DNA of 39,642 bases from assembly GCA_947589395.1 (NCBI GenBank), contig CANQAA010000004.1, positions 1 to 39,642 on the forward strand, given 5' to 3'. The notes under the pieces are model-generated. The model was not told where the DNA came from and did no database searches. It was given only the letters and a program-made list of their open reading frames with translations. This stretch comes from an uncultured Clostridia bacterium (lineage in GTDB: Bacteria; Bacillota; Clostridia; Christensenellales; CAG-917). The translations under genes were made by a program, and so were the position numbers. Numbering within the stretch: the stretch's first letter is position 1; each line of letters starts with the position of its first letter. Below are positions 7,509-16,141 of the stretch, in pieces.

Positions 7509-9779
7509 TTAAAGCGCGCAAACGAGCGATATCTTGCCCTCAAGGCGCACTTTTTGCCCATATAACGCTATCTCGACAGGCTTGTCGGCGTCAAGCGTTA
7601 CGCCCTCGTGCGTGACGCGCACCGTGATGAGACTGCCACGATAATCTATCTTGAAACTGTAGCCGCTCCATCTTTCGGGAATGGAAGGCGCGAGGGACAA
7701 AACTTCCCTGTCGCTTCTCAGCCCGCCAAAACCGTACACCACGTTGAGCCACGCCGCCGCTATGGACGTCGTGTGCAGCCCCTCGCAAGTGTTGCGGTTG
7801 TAGTCGTCAAGATCGAGGCGGGTCGCAAAGCCGAAAAAGTCGCTCGCCATGCGCGATTTGCCTATCTCCGCCGCAAGTATGGAATGCACGGACGGAGAGA
7901 GCGAGGACTCGTGTATGCAACGTGGCTCGTAAAACTCGAAATTCGCCCTCTTCTGCTCCAAAGTGAAGTCTCCGCTAAAAAGAAACATGAACATCAAAAC
8001 GTCGGGCTGTTTTATCATGTCGTTGCGATATATTCTGTCGTAGCTCCAATGCGAGTACAGCGGAAAATCCGTCACCGGGATGGAGCCGACGTCGATATGC
8101 GGAAGATCAAAGTAGTTTTGATGCTGTTCGAAAAGCAGCGTTTTAGGGTCGTACAAAATGTACGTCTTTTCCATACACTCGCGCATTAGCGCGACGTCTT
8201 CGTCTGAAAAGCCCACCTTCTTGCGCGTAGCCAAAAGGGACTCGGGATATTTCGCTCCTACTTGCTCCATAGCTTCGAAGGCGAACTCAAACGTCTTTTT
8301 CGCCATAAAGTTGGTGTAGCAGTTGTGGTTTACCATCATCTGAAACTCGTCGGGCCCCATGACCGCGTAAAAGCCGAACTTGGTCCTGTCGTGATTGAAG
8401 TCTCCCCTCGACATCAAAAACTTGCAGATCTCAAGCAACATCTCAAGCCCAAAATCCCTCAAAAACTCCATATCGCCGCTCAGCAACATATAGTGCCTTA
8501 TCCCGTACGCGACGCCTGTGGAAGGCTGAAATTGCAGGCTCGCGTGTTGCCAAAGATCGCACGCCTCGTTGCCGTTGAGCGTGGCGATAGGATAGCACGC
8601 GCCCTTGCAATCGAGCTCCTCCGCCCTCTTTTTTGCGTTTGGCAGGGTGTTGTATCTGAACATAAGCAAGTCTCTTGCCGCCTTGATGTTGTTGAAAAGA
8701 TAATACGGCAAGCAATACGTCTCAGTGTCCCAAAACGCGTGACCGCTGTACGCCTCGCCGGTCAGCCCCTTTGCCCCGATATTGTTTTGCGGATCGTAGC
8801 CGTGATAGGTCTGTTGAAGTTGGAAAATGCAATAGCGTATGCCCTGCCCGTCCCGCTCGTCGCCTTCGATGACGATGTCGGCGCGCTTCCAGAAGTTTTC
8901 CCAGTAGCGCTCGAGCCGAGTCGCGGCGGCGTCGTAGCCGAGTTCGAATTGCGCCCTCACGCCCTCCGTCGCCCGCTTGAAATTTTCCTCTTCGCTTAAA
9001 GCCCGCTTGCTTGCTACGTTGAAGATATATTGCGTGAGCGTCTGCTTCCCGTCAAGCATAAAGCGGACGTCTTCGAACGCGCATTTGTCGCCTTTGCAAA
9101 AAGCCATCTTTGCGGGAGAGTCGAATTTCAAAACGCTTGCCGTCGCGACGCTCTGGCGCGTGGTCGCCGTGCGAGCGGAGATATACATTCCGCCGTCTAT
9201 CTCCCTTGCGCAAATATCCTGCCATCTGCCCTCTTTGCCCCAATGCTTCGTGCCGAAATCGAGATAGATTTTCAGTTCGATCTCTGCGGGCTCGTCGCTT
9301 TCAAAGCGTATGCGACGATACGCTCTCTCGCATTTTTCCATATCGAGAAAACGCTCAAAACACAACTTTATGCGATTGTTTTGACAATGTAAAGTGTACT
9401 TTCTTGAAAATATGCCGCTGCGCATATCCAAAACGCGTTCGAAATCGGATATGTCGTCTTTGCCAATGTCGACCCTATGCCCGTCGACATATATCTCCAT
9501 TTTGAGATAGTCGACGGCGTTGACCATGAAGTGCCCTCGCTTGATAATTCCTTTGTACGCCTGAAAATTTTCCTTTTCGGCAAGCTCGTATATGCCGTTG
9601 AAATACGAGCCCTGAAGGCTGTCTAAGGACGAGCCTTCGTCGATATATCCGCGCACGCCGCTATATTCGTTCGCAATCGAAAAGAGCGATTCCGCAACGC
9701 GGTTTTCCTCCTTGTGCAAGCCTTTTTCGACTACGCGCCAAGCGTCCGTCGAAATTATATTCTTTGCTTTCTTTGCCAT
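7509..9779 (-). CDS. GH65 disaccharide phosphorylase (second, divergent)
   Basis: A 756-residue GH65 protein with FWDTETYCLPYYLFNN and the catalytic segment GPDEFQMMVNHNCYTN. The glutamate expected to act as general acid is kept, but the following YHE of most family members is FQM here, so the acceptor side of the pocket should differ from that of the neighbouring GH65 enzyme. Its start uses GGAG at the very end of the upstream permease gene, whose stop is 6 nt away. It is strongly divergent from its partner, so the two probably act on different alpha-glucosides delivered by the same ABC importer. The product in either case would be beta-glucose-1-phosphate for the mutase at 4706-5353. An acceptor other than glucose is possible. 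Confidence 0.88.
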   Translation of the reverse strand: MAKKAKNIISTDAWRVVEKGLHKEENRVAESLFSIANEYSGVRGYIDEGSSLDSLQGSYFNGIYELAEKENFQAYKGIIKRGHFMVNAVDYLKMEIYVDGHRVDIGKDDISDFERVLDMRSGIFSRKYTLHCQNNRIKLCFERFLDMEKCERAYRRIRFESDEPAEIELKIYLDFGTKHWGKEGRWQDICAREIDGGMYISARTATTRQSVATASVLKFDSPAKMAFCKGDKCAFEDVRFMLDGKQTLTQYIFNVASKRALSEEENFKRATEGVRAQFELGYDAAATRLERYWENFWKRADIVIEGDERDGQGIRYCIFQLQQTYHGYDPQNNIGAKGLTGEAYSGHAFWDTETYCLPYYLFNNIKAARDLLMFRYNTLPNAKKRAEELDCKGACYPIATLNGNEACDLWQHASLQFQPSTGVAYGIRHYMLLSGDMEFLRDFGLEMLLEICKFLMSRGDFNHDRTKFGFYAVMGPDEFQMMVNHNCYTNFMAKKTFEFAFEAMEQVGAKYPESLLATRKKVGFSDEDVALMRECMEKTYILYDPKTLLFEQHQNYFDLPHIDVGSIPVTDFPLYSHWSYDRIYRNDMIKQPDVLMFMFLFSGDFTLEQKRANFEFYEPRCIHESSLSPSVHSILAAEIGKSRMASDFFGFATRLDLDDYNRNTCEGLHTTSIAAAWLNVVYGFGGLRSDREVLSLAPSIPERWSGYSFKIDYRGSLITVRVTHEGVTLDADKPVEIALYGQKVRLEGKISLVCAL

Positions 9780-9785
9780 AACGCT

Positions 9786-10679
9786 TTACTCCTTTACGGC
9801 TCCCGCCGCCGAAGCGCCCATGATCTGCTTTTGGAATATGGCGAATATGAGTATCTGCGGCAATATGGAAATTGTGAGCACCATGAGCAACTTGTCCGGA
9901 CCGAAGCCCTGCACGCTACCCATCGTCGTCTTGAGGTTGAATATCTCGACCATGATGGTCATCATGTTGTTGTCTTTCAGCACAAGATACGGCAACAAAA
10001 AGTCCGACCACGCCGCCGTCATCGTGAATATCGCGACGACGCCTATTATCGGGCGGGACATCGGGACGACGATCCTGAAAAACGTGCCCCATTTGCTGCA
10101 TTTGTCCATTCTCGCCGCCTCGAACAGGGAGGGCGGAAGGGAGTCGAAATAGTTTTTGAACATCAAAAGATAATAGGCGTTTGCGCCGTAACACAGCATG
10201 AGCGGCGCATAGCTGTTGATCATGTTTAGAGCAACTATGTTTGAAAAGAGCGGCACGATCGCGGTCACGGTCGGGATCATATAGCTGAGCATGACGAGTC
10301 CGTAAAAGATCCTGTAGCCCTTTGGCTTGACGATGGAAAACGCGTACGCCAAAAGCCCGTTGAACACGACCGAGAACAGCACCGCGCCGATCGCTACGAC
10401 GATAGTGTTCAAAAAATATTTGCCGAAATCAAGCATCTGCCACACTTCGCCTATCTTTTTCAAGGAGAAGTTTTCGGGGAAGAGGCGATAGGGCACGGAG
10501 GTGAGCTCGCTTGCGTCCTTAAACGACGAAAGTATCAGCCACAGCACGGGCGTCACGGCGGTCAAAACAGCCACGACGAGAATGAACACCAAAACGAAAT
10601 ACAATATGGAATAGCCCGGTTTTTTGTAGTCGGAGTAATTCAAAATGCCGTTAGTTTTGTTTTTTAAGGCCTTAAGCAT
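9786..10679 (-). CDS. Sugar ABC transporter permease, MalG/UgpE type
   Basis: A 297-residue CUT1-family inner-membrane permease with about six membrane segments; the first spans about residues 25-53. The EAA motif that docks on the ATPase reads EAARMDKCSKWGTFFRIVVP. Its start overlaps the end of the upstream permease gene by 8 nt, showing tight coupling. With the MalF-type permease, the lipoprotein and the ATPase at 24921-26861 it would import oligosaccharides. The ATPase gene lies more than 11 kb away, which is common for CUT1 systems. Confidence 0.93.
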   Translation of the reverse strand: MLKALKNKTNGILNYSDYKKPGYSILYFVLVFILVVAVLTAVTPVLWLILSSFKDASELTSVPYRLFPENFSLKKIGEVWQMLDFGKYFLNTIVVAIGAVLFSVVFNGLLAYAFSIVKPKGYRIFYGLVMLSYMIPTVTAIVPLFSNIVALNMINSYAPLMLCYGANAYYLLMFKNYFDSLPPSLFEAARMDKCSKWGTFFRIVVPMSRPIIGVVAIFTMTAAWSDFLLPYLVLKDNNMMTIMVEIFNLKTTMGSVQGFGPDKLLMVLTISILPQILIFAIFQKQIMGASAAGAVKE

Positions 10680-11649
10680 TTTTCTTTTCCCTCCTTGCCT
10701 TTATCTTGTCAATCAATCTGTCGCCGTCTTTTTTGGGCATGCTGACTTTGAGATAGATTATGGTCAACAAAATGATTATCACTGACAAAAACAGACTGCA
10801 CGCCGCAGAAGCTCCCGCGTCTATCTGTCCGTTTGTGAACGCATATTGATACGCGAGCAAAAGAAGCGACACGCTCGCGCCGTCGGGGCCTCCGTCCGTC
10901 ATGACCATCGGCTCGTAAAACACCTGAAAGACCGAGATGACCTGCAAGATGAACAACAGCTTTATCGTGGGCATGATGTGAGGAAGGGTGACGTGTCTTA
11001 TCCTGCTCCACATGCCCGCGCCGTCCATTCTCGCCGCCTCATATTGGGACTGGTCTATATTTTGAAGCGCGGAAAGATATATGAGCGTCGTAGCTCCCGC
11101 GCCTCGCCAGGTCATCGTGAGCACGATGAGCGGGATCGTCAGCTTTTGATTGGACAAAAACAGGGACGCCGGAATGCCGAATGCGTCGAGCGCCTGATTG
11201 AGCACCGCGCCGGGATTGGGATCGAAAAGATACGACCACATGATGACGACCGCAATTCCGCTGACTATGGACGGAAAATATATGCCCAGCCTGAACAGCG
11301 CCTTGAAGTGCACGACTTCGCTGAGTATGAGCCCCAAAATGATCGGGATGAAAAAGCCAATCACGATTGACCAAAGCAAATACATGAACGTGTTGCGCAA
11401 CGCCTTCAAAAACAGCGGATCGGCAAAGATCATCTTGAAGTTGTCAAAGCCTGCCCAACCTATCGCCTCAAATCCGCGCGTATTTGAGAAGGCGAGCTTG
11501 ATGTTTTGCACAAGCGGAGCCCAAACGAAAAACGCGAACAGTATGAGGCTGGGCAGCATAATCAGCCACCCGCCCCAATTTTTTTTAAGAAAAGTTTTCA
11601 GCTTGTACCCAAAAGACGATCTGTCCTCGAGCAAATAGCGTGTTCTCAT
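10672..11649 (-). CDS. Sugar ABC transporter permease, MalF/UgpA type
   Basis: A 325-residue CUT1 permease with a long cytoplasmic N-terminus, six predicted membrane spans and the EAA loop EAARMDGAGMWSRIRHVTLP. The frame extends eight codons further upstream to a TTG, but GGGAGGGG 4-5 nt before ATG at 11649 supports that start. It lies 27 nt after the binding-protein gene and overlaps the second permease gene by 8 nt. Confidence 0.93.
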   Translation of the reverse strand: MRTRYLLEDRSSFGYKLKTFLKKNWGGWLIMLPSLILFAFFVWAPLVQNIKLAFSNTRGFEAIGWAGFDNFKMIFADPLFLKALRNTFMYLLWSIVIGFFIPIILGLILSEVVHFKALFRLGIYFPSIVSGIAVVIMWSYLFDPNPGAVLNQALDAFGIPASLFLSNQKLTIPLIVLTMTWRGAGATTLIYLSALQNIDQSQYEAARMDGAGMWSRIRHVTLPHIMPTIKLLFILQVISVFQVFYEPMVMTDGGPDGASVSLLLLAYQYAFTNGQIDAGASAACSLFLSVIIILLTIIYLKVSMPKKDGDRLIDKIKARREKKNA

Positions 11650-11676
11650 AGCCCCTCCCATTTTGCGGCGCAAAAA

Positions 11677-13089
11677 TCACATCTTGTCCAAAAACGTCCT
11701 TTGGAAGTTGCTGTTTTCGGTGTCGAGCAACGCCTGACAGTTCGCGTTCGAATTTGACAGGACGCTTTGGATCGCCCTGTCGAGGCAGGCGTACATATCC
11801 TGACAGAAGTTGGGCTCTTCGTCCTTTTTCATAGCGTCGATCGCGTCAAAGAAATCCTTGAAATAGTCCATATTGACGTTGACGTATTGCTGTTCGAGGG
11901 CGTTTGCGAGCTCGAGATAGTCGGAGTTGATCCAGGGCTTGATGGTGGGAATAATGGGCATGCCCTTTGCCTGCGCCGTCTGATTTCCCTCTTCCATAGC
12001 CATTTTGGAGATCTCGTCCGTCTCGGGTGATCTTCCCATATATTTCAAAAACAGCATTGCGCCTCTGACCTGCTCGTCGCTGGCGTTGGGAGCGAAGACA
12101 AAGGGAGTTCCGCCGTAGAGCGAATATCTGCTCGTGCCGTCGCCCGTAGGCATCGGGACGAACGCTATATCGTCTTTGGGGAAGTTGTAGTTTGTGACGG
12201 GCATCGCGATCGCGTCGCTGCCGGCAAACGCCATAGCGACGTTGTTTGAGCCTATCTTGCCGTACCAGTCCGCATACGAGAGGGACGCGCCGGGATAGAT
12301 GAGCTCCTCGTCCTTCATTTGCTTTATCCACTCGAGCGCCTTGACCGCGCCGGGATCGTTGAGATTTGCCTTCCATTTGCCGCCCTGTTGGACCTGCAAG
12401 TGCTCCGCGCCGAAGTTCCACGCCATATTGGTGAACTGCCAGCCGCCCTGCTTGTTTGCCGAAAGCACGACGAGCCCGTAGGTGTTGTCGCGATTTTCGC
12501 AAACTATGCGCGAGACTTCCGCTATCTCTTCAAAGGTCGTGGGATAAAGCGGCTCGTTGCTTTCGTCGTAAAGCTTATAAGAGCCGTCGTCGTTTTTGTC
12601 CAACACGCCTACTTCATACAGCATCTTCAAATTGATGAACAGACCCATGCCGTAGCCGTCGCGCGGGATGCCGTAAACTTCCCCGTCGCTTGTGAGCGCG
12701 TTGCGCATGGAGACGTCCATCTTGTCGTACCAGCCTAACTCTTTGAGCAGGGACGTGATGGGACGGATATAGCCGTTGTTGATGAGCTTTTGCGGCTCGG
12801 TGAAATACGTCTGGAACACGGTGGGCAGCGTCCTTGACATGGCGGCAGCGCTCACGGTATCCGGGCTGTAAGTGTAGGGCTGAGCGACTATCTCATATTC
12901 GGGATAATCCGCCTCGAAACGCTCTTTCCATTTTGTGAACATCGCCACGTCGCTTTTCAGCGTGGAGTCCGGCCACATGCCTATGGACACTTTGATCTTG
13001 CCGTTTTGTTTGCCGCAGCCGACGAAAATCGCCGAGAGCGAAAACGTGACGAGCACCAGGATCAGCAAGCGCGAAACGAACTTTTTCAT
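11677..13089 (-). CDS. Sugar-binding lipoprotein of the ABC importer
   Basis: A 470-residue extracellular solute-binding protein (family 1 type). The signal peptide ends in the lipobox FVGC with C25, so the mature protein is lipid-anchored outside the cell. The body has the alternating two-lobe layout of CUT1 binding proteins, with aromatic-rich segments such as GGWQFTNMAWNFG. AAAGGAG precedes the ATG. It is the first gene of the operon that runs through two permeases and two GH65 phosphorylases to beta-phosphoglucomutase, so its ligand is probably the alpha-linked disaccharide or short oligosaccharide those enzymes split. Confidence 0.93.
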   Translation of the reverse strand: MKKFVSRLLILVLVTFSLSAIFVGCGKQNGKIKVSIGMWPDSTLKSDVAMFTKWKERFEADYPEYEIVAQPYTYSPDTVSAAAMSRTLPTVFQTYFTEPQKLINNGYIRPITSLLKELGWYDKMDVSMRNALTSDGEVYGIPRDGYGMGLFINLKMLYEVGVLDKNDDGSYKLYDESNEPLYPTTFEEIAEVSRIVCENRDNTYGLVVLSANKQGGWQFTNMAWNFGAEHLQVQQGGKWKANLNDPGAVKALEWIKQMKDEELIYPGASLSYADWYGKIGSNNVAMAFAGSDAIAMPVTNYNFPKDDIAFVPMPTGDGTSRYSLYGGTPFVFAPNASDEQVRGAMLFLKYMGRSPETDEISKMAMEEGNQTAQAKGMPIIPTIKPWINSDYLELANALEQQYVNVNMDYFKDFFDAIDAMKKDEEPNFCQDMYACLDRAIQSVLSNSNANCQALLDTENSNFQRTFLDKM

Positions 13090-13130
13090 AATATTCTCCT
13101 TTGGCTTTAGCGCCTAATACTTCTGAATAT

Positions 13131-13192
13131 ATTATAAATTGGCGCGCTTTCAAAAAAAACCGACTACCCTGTTAAATGGTTGAAAAAACTGC
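13131..13192 (-). promoter_or_regulatory. Regulated promoter of the importer/GH65 operon with two activator boxes
   Basis: On the minus strand the order is box GCAGTTTTTT (13192-13183), box ACAGGGTAGT (13172-13163), a 3-nt gap, a poor -35 box (TTTTTT, 13159-13154), a 17-bp spacer and TATAAT (13136-13131). The boxes are 20 bp apart in direct orientation and abut the weak -35, the usual geometry of an AraC-type activator site. The same layout occurs at 23118-23180 and 26909-26971. The upstream box also lies close to the divergent promoter at 13200. Confidence 0.6.
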
Positions 13193-13199
13193 ATTTATA

Positions 13200-13228
13200 T
13201 TGCCAAAAACGACGACATCTGTTATATT
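13200..13228 (+). promoter_or_regulatory. Promoter of the kinase-less sensor gene; likely leaderless
   Basis: TTGCCA (13200-13205), 17-bp spacer, TATATT (13223-13228), then 6 nt to ATG at 13235. No purine-rich ribosome binding site exists between the -10 box and the ATG. Confidence 0.6.
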
Positions 13229-13234
13229 TTAGAT

Positions 13235-14218
13235 ATGAAAGCGTCGCTGCATTTTCCAACGCTGTTCAAGCGCATATTTTTGTGCCTGTTTTTGCCGTGC
13301 ATGCTCCTCATCCTGATCATGGTCGGGGTGTCGATCGGCGTTACGACGAGCACGACGGCGAAGACCTACGGCTCGTTGGTCAGCCAGCGCGCAAAAAGTT
13401 TTTCAAACGAGCTTGACATATATCTCAGCTCCGTCGACGCCTCGCTTTATCGCCTCTCTCACGACAGCAAAGTCGTGAGCGAATTGCTCGACGGGGGCGG
13501 TGTATCTTTGGGAGCCACTCTCAACACCACATGCGAATATTCCTTCCCCATATCCGGCATAACGCTGTACGCGCCCGACGGCAGGACGTACACGTCTTCG
13601 GGACTTGGCGGAGTCCCGTCGCTTGAAAGCCTGAAGCTCGCTCTGAGCGAATTTTTTGATAGCGACGAGCCTTCGGGACTTTTCATGCGCTTTAGCGAGC
13701 TTGCCGTCACCTACAACAACGTCTACTATCCCCCCGAAAACGGCGTTATAACGTATCTGAGGCGCATAAAGGGCGAGCAAGGGGACGTGGGATATATCGT
13801 TGCGGACATACTCCCCTCCGACCTATACGCCTCCTTTCTTGACGGAATGATCGAGGGCGGAAAAGCGTACATCACGAGCGGCGACAAATATCTCGCCGAC
13901 GACGGAAACGCCGCAGGGCGCAAAGCGGCGGAAAAATCGTATATCACGAGAAAGAGCGACTGCGCCGTCGGCGACTTCGGCGACGAGCTGTCCGTCCTTT
14001 TGATAGCCCCCAAAAAGCCCTATCGCTTGAGAGCCATGTGGATATCGCTCATCTTCGTCGCGACCGCGCTCGCTCTCACCGCCGCACTCGTCGCAGTCTC
14101 ATATAAGACGGCAAAACACGTCACAAAACGACTTGACGCACTTTACGACAGAATGGAAAATCAACAGCTCGCCCCCGAAGCGGCGAAAAAACAAAATTCC
14201 TCCGCCAAAGAGGAATAA
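13235..14218 (+). CDS. Membrane sensor protein without a kinase domain
   Basis: A 327-residue protein with one membrane span at about 14-36, an extracellular domain of about 230 residues, a second span at about 268-290 and a cytoplasmic tail of only about 37 residues. The outer region has the size and layout of the double-Cache sensors of YesM-type histidine kinases. The tail (starting YKTAKHVTKRLDALYDRM) looks like the beginning of a HAMP helix and then ends; there is no H-box or ATPase domain. The next gene on this strand does not supply one, because the complete kinase at 14379-16073 is convergent. It could be a co-sensor for that kinase or a remnant; intact coding and a good promoter favour a functional protein. 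The ATG is at the expected transcription start. Confidence 0.8.
   Translation: MKASLHFPTLFKRIFLCLFLPCMLLILIMVGVSIGVTTSTTAKTYGSLVSQRAKSFSNELDIYLSSVDASLYRLSHDSKVVSELLDGGGVSLGATLNTTCEYSFPISGITLYAPDGRTYTSSGLGGVPSLESLKLALSEFFDSDEPSGLFMRFSELAVTYNNVYYPPENGVITYLRRIKGEQGDVGYIVADILPSDLYASFLDGMIEGGKAYITSGDKYLADDGNAAGRKAAEKSYITRKSDCAVGDFGDELSVLLIAPKKPYRLRAMWISLIFVATALALTAALVAVSYKTAKHVTKRLDALYDRMENQQLAPEAAKKQNSSAKEE
14185..14216 (-). terminator. Terminator of the regulator/kinase operon
   Basis: On the minus strand ATTCCTC (14216-14210) and GAGGAAT (14202-14196) form a 7-bp stem followed by TTTGTTTTTT. It overlaps the last codons of the convergent sensor gene and would end transcripts of the histidine kinase. 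Confidence 0.6.
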
Positions 14219-14246
14219 AAACTACAGCAATTTTCAAGAAGCGATC

Positions 14247-14346
14247 TTCAAACTCGTTTGCCGCGCCCAAAACGACGTTTTCAAACAAATTATAACATAT
14301 TTGGGCATTTTCAAACGTATGCGCCAATTTGCGGGAGTTTTCAAAC
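14247..14346. repeat. Direct repeats of TTTTCAAAC at 30-bp period
   Basis: TTTTCAAAC occurs at 14278-14286, 14308-14316 and 14338-14346, exactly 30 bp apart. A shorter TTCAAAC lies at 14247-14253 (33 bp before) and a TTTTCAAG at 14231. The intervening sequence is not conserved. The array fills the convergent gap between the sensor gene and the kinase gene. Confidence 0.6.
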
Positions 14347-14378
14347 GAAAGCCCGATCAAAGCAGTTTGTTGAGCGCG

Positions 14379-16073
14379 CTATTCGGCGTCGCCCGCTCCG
14401 TCCTCAGGCAACTTTTTGACGCGTATCCTGCAAAGCGTGCCTTTTTTCGGCTCGGAAAAGATGCTGACCCCGTGATCCTCGCCGTACTCCAACTGTATGC
14501 GCTTGTGCACATTATAGACTCCGTAGCCGTGCAGCCCGTCCTCTTTTGGCAAGAGGATGTCGTCGGCGACTTCAAAGCCCACGCCGTCGTCCTCGACCTC
14601 GAACACTATGTCGTCGCCCTCTGAAAACGCGCGCACATACAGGTTTCCGCCCGTCTCGGGGAAGGCGTACTTCGTGACGTTTTCGACCATCGGCTGAAGA
14701 ATCAATTTGAGGACTTTCTCGCCCTTTATGCCCTCTTCGACCTCGAAAAATGCCGTGACGCGTCCGGGATGGCTGATCTTTTCTATTTGCAGATAGTGTT
14801 TGACGATGTTGATCTCGTCCTCGACCGTGATGAATTTGTCCCCTTTGTGCAGAGACAGCCGATAAAATCCCGCCAAGTTCAGCACGAGGGTCTCGAGCTC
14901 CGGCTGCTTTTTCATTTTGGCGATCCAGCTGATTATGTCGAGGGTGTTATACAAAAAGTGCGGATTTATTTGCATTTGCAAGGCGTCGAGCTCGAGCTTG
15001 CGTTGCTTTTCCATATCCTCGTTGTTTTGGGCGATGAGGGCGAATATCCTGTCCATGAGCATGTCGTATTGCACGCCGAGTTGGTCTATCTCGTCGTGTT
15101 TGACGTGCGGAGTCGCAGTGCCGTTTTCGATCATCTCGCCTATGTCGTCGTTGAGTCGGACTATGGGCGCGGACACGCGCTTCGTCTGCCATATGCCGAG
15201 CAAAATGAGAATGACGAACATCGCGAGAGCCACTCCGAGCAGTATGAGGTTCGAGGAGATTATCTCGCGATAAAACGTCGCGTAGTCCAGAACCGTCACG
15301 ATATAAAGCCCGAAGCCGTAGCGCAAATTGAGCTTGTCAAAGCCCTTGATCACGACGATGCTGCGCTTGCCGTCCACCTTTTTGATGGTGTAGCTCGGCA
15401 CTTTTTTCAAGTTGTACACGTCGCTATACACCGCGCTTTTTCCTATGTACGCGGGATCGAAATGCGCGATGAGATAGCCGTCCTCCCGCATGACGAAGGA
15501 ATAGCCGTCCTCGAAGACGCTGATGAGTTCGCCGATCGTCTCGCTGTTCATATAATAGAAGAAAACGCCGTCAAAGCTCGTTGAAACGTCCCTCACGCCG
15601 ATCGCGAGCGTGGGGCTGAGCTCGGAGCAATTGCCCAAAATGAGCTGATTGCGATTGGACGAGGCGGATCTCAAAAGTTCCGCGTCGATGCTGTTCTCCC
15701 CGTTCAAAAAGAAATATTCGTCGTTGATCTCGCAAGCGACGTTGACAAAATATCTCTCTCCCACGCCAACGTCGTTGAGCACCTGCTCGAACGCCTGCAC
15801 CTTTTCCTCCCGCGAGGCGGCGGGGTCGGCGATGAGATTGAGCTTTGAGATGTTGTCGCTCCCCAAAATTCGGGACTGCAAATATACGCACTCGTCAAAG
15901 ACGCCCGTCAATGTAACGTCGATGTTGCTTTGCGTGGAATATATATTTTGAACGATGTATCTGTCGAGAATGGTTGAGTTTGAAACTTGTATGACCGTAG
16001 TGAGCGCCGCAAAAACAAACAGCAGCGTCGAGGCGAAGATCAATATTATCTTTTTCGTCAAGTTTTGTTTCAT
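14379..16073 (-). CDS. Sensor histidine kinase, YesM-like
   Basis: A 564-residue membrane kinase. Two membrane spans at about 8-30 and 275-296 enclose an extracellular Cache-type domain. A HAMP region (about 297-350) is followed by a coiled linker and the His_kinase segment LQMQINPHFLYNTLDIISW, whose histidine (about residue 372) is the phosphorylation site. A HATPase_c domain with MVENVTKYAF (N box) and EDDGVGFE (G1 box) follows. The ATG at 16073 is preceded in frame by a TTG that could also be used. It lies 68 nt after the YesN-type regulator, which it presumably phosphorylates in response to extracellular sugar, as such pairs do at polysaccharide loci. Confidence 0.92.
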   Translation of the reverse strand: MKQNLTKKIILIFASTLLFVFAALTTVIQVSNSTILDRYIVQNIYSTQSNIDVTLTGVFDECVYLQSRILGSDNISKLNLIADPAASREEKVQAFEQVLNDVGVGERYFVNVACEINDEYFFLNGENSIDAELLRSASSNRNQLILGNCSELSPTLAIGVRDVSTSFDGVFFYYMNSETIGELISVFEDGYSFVMREDGYLIAHFDPAYIGKSAVYSDVYNLKKVPSYTIKKVDGKRSIVVIKGFDKLNLRYGFGLYIVTVLDYATFYREIISSNLILLGVALAMFVILILLGIWQTKRVSAPIVRLNDDIGEMIENGTATPHVKHDEIDQLGVQYDMLMDRIFALIAQNNEDMEKQRKLELDALQMQINPHFLYNTLDIISWIAKMKKQPELETLVLNLAGFYRLSLHKGDKFITVEDEINIVKHYLQIEKISHPGRVTAFFEVEEGIKGEKVLKLILQPMVENVTKYAFPETGGNLYVRAFSEGDDIVFEVEDDGVGFEVADDILLPKEDGLHGYGVYNVHKRIQLEYGEDHGVSIFSEPKKGTLCRIRVKKLPEDGAGDAE

Positions 16074-16111
16074 CAACCGTGTTCCCTGAAGGTATTTTTC
16101 AAAATGCGCGG

Positions 16112-16138
16112 TTTATATGCTTATTTTGTGCATATAAA
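16112..16138 (-). other. Intercistronic hairpin between regulator and kinase genes
   Basis: tttatatgc (16112-16120) and gcatataaa (16130-16138) form a perfect 9-bp inverted repeat with a 9-nt loop, directly after the response-regulator stop codon. No T-run follows on the minus strand, so it is probably an mRNA processing or stability element, or a protein-binding site. Confidence 0.5.
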
Positions 16139-16141
16139 AGC

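Noticed and set aside
7482-7521. Start of the first GH65 gene at TTG 7521
   Set aside because: It would overlap the upstream GH65 gene and add 13 residues not seen in the family; ATG at 7482 gives the expected N-terminus.
14121-14360. Minus-strand 79-codon frame with Phe-Glu-Asn repeats
   Set aside because: It overlaps the end of the sensor gene, has no ribosome binding site, and the amino-acid repeat follows from the 30-bp DNA repeat.
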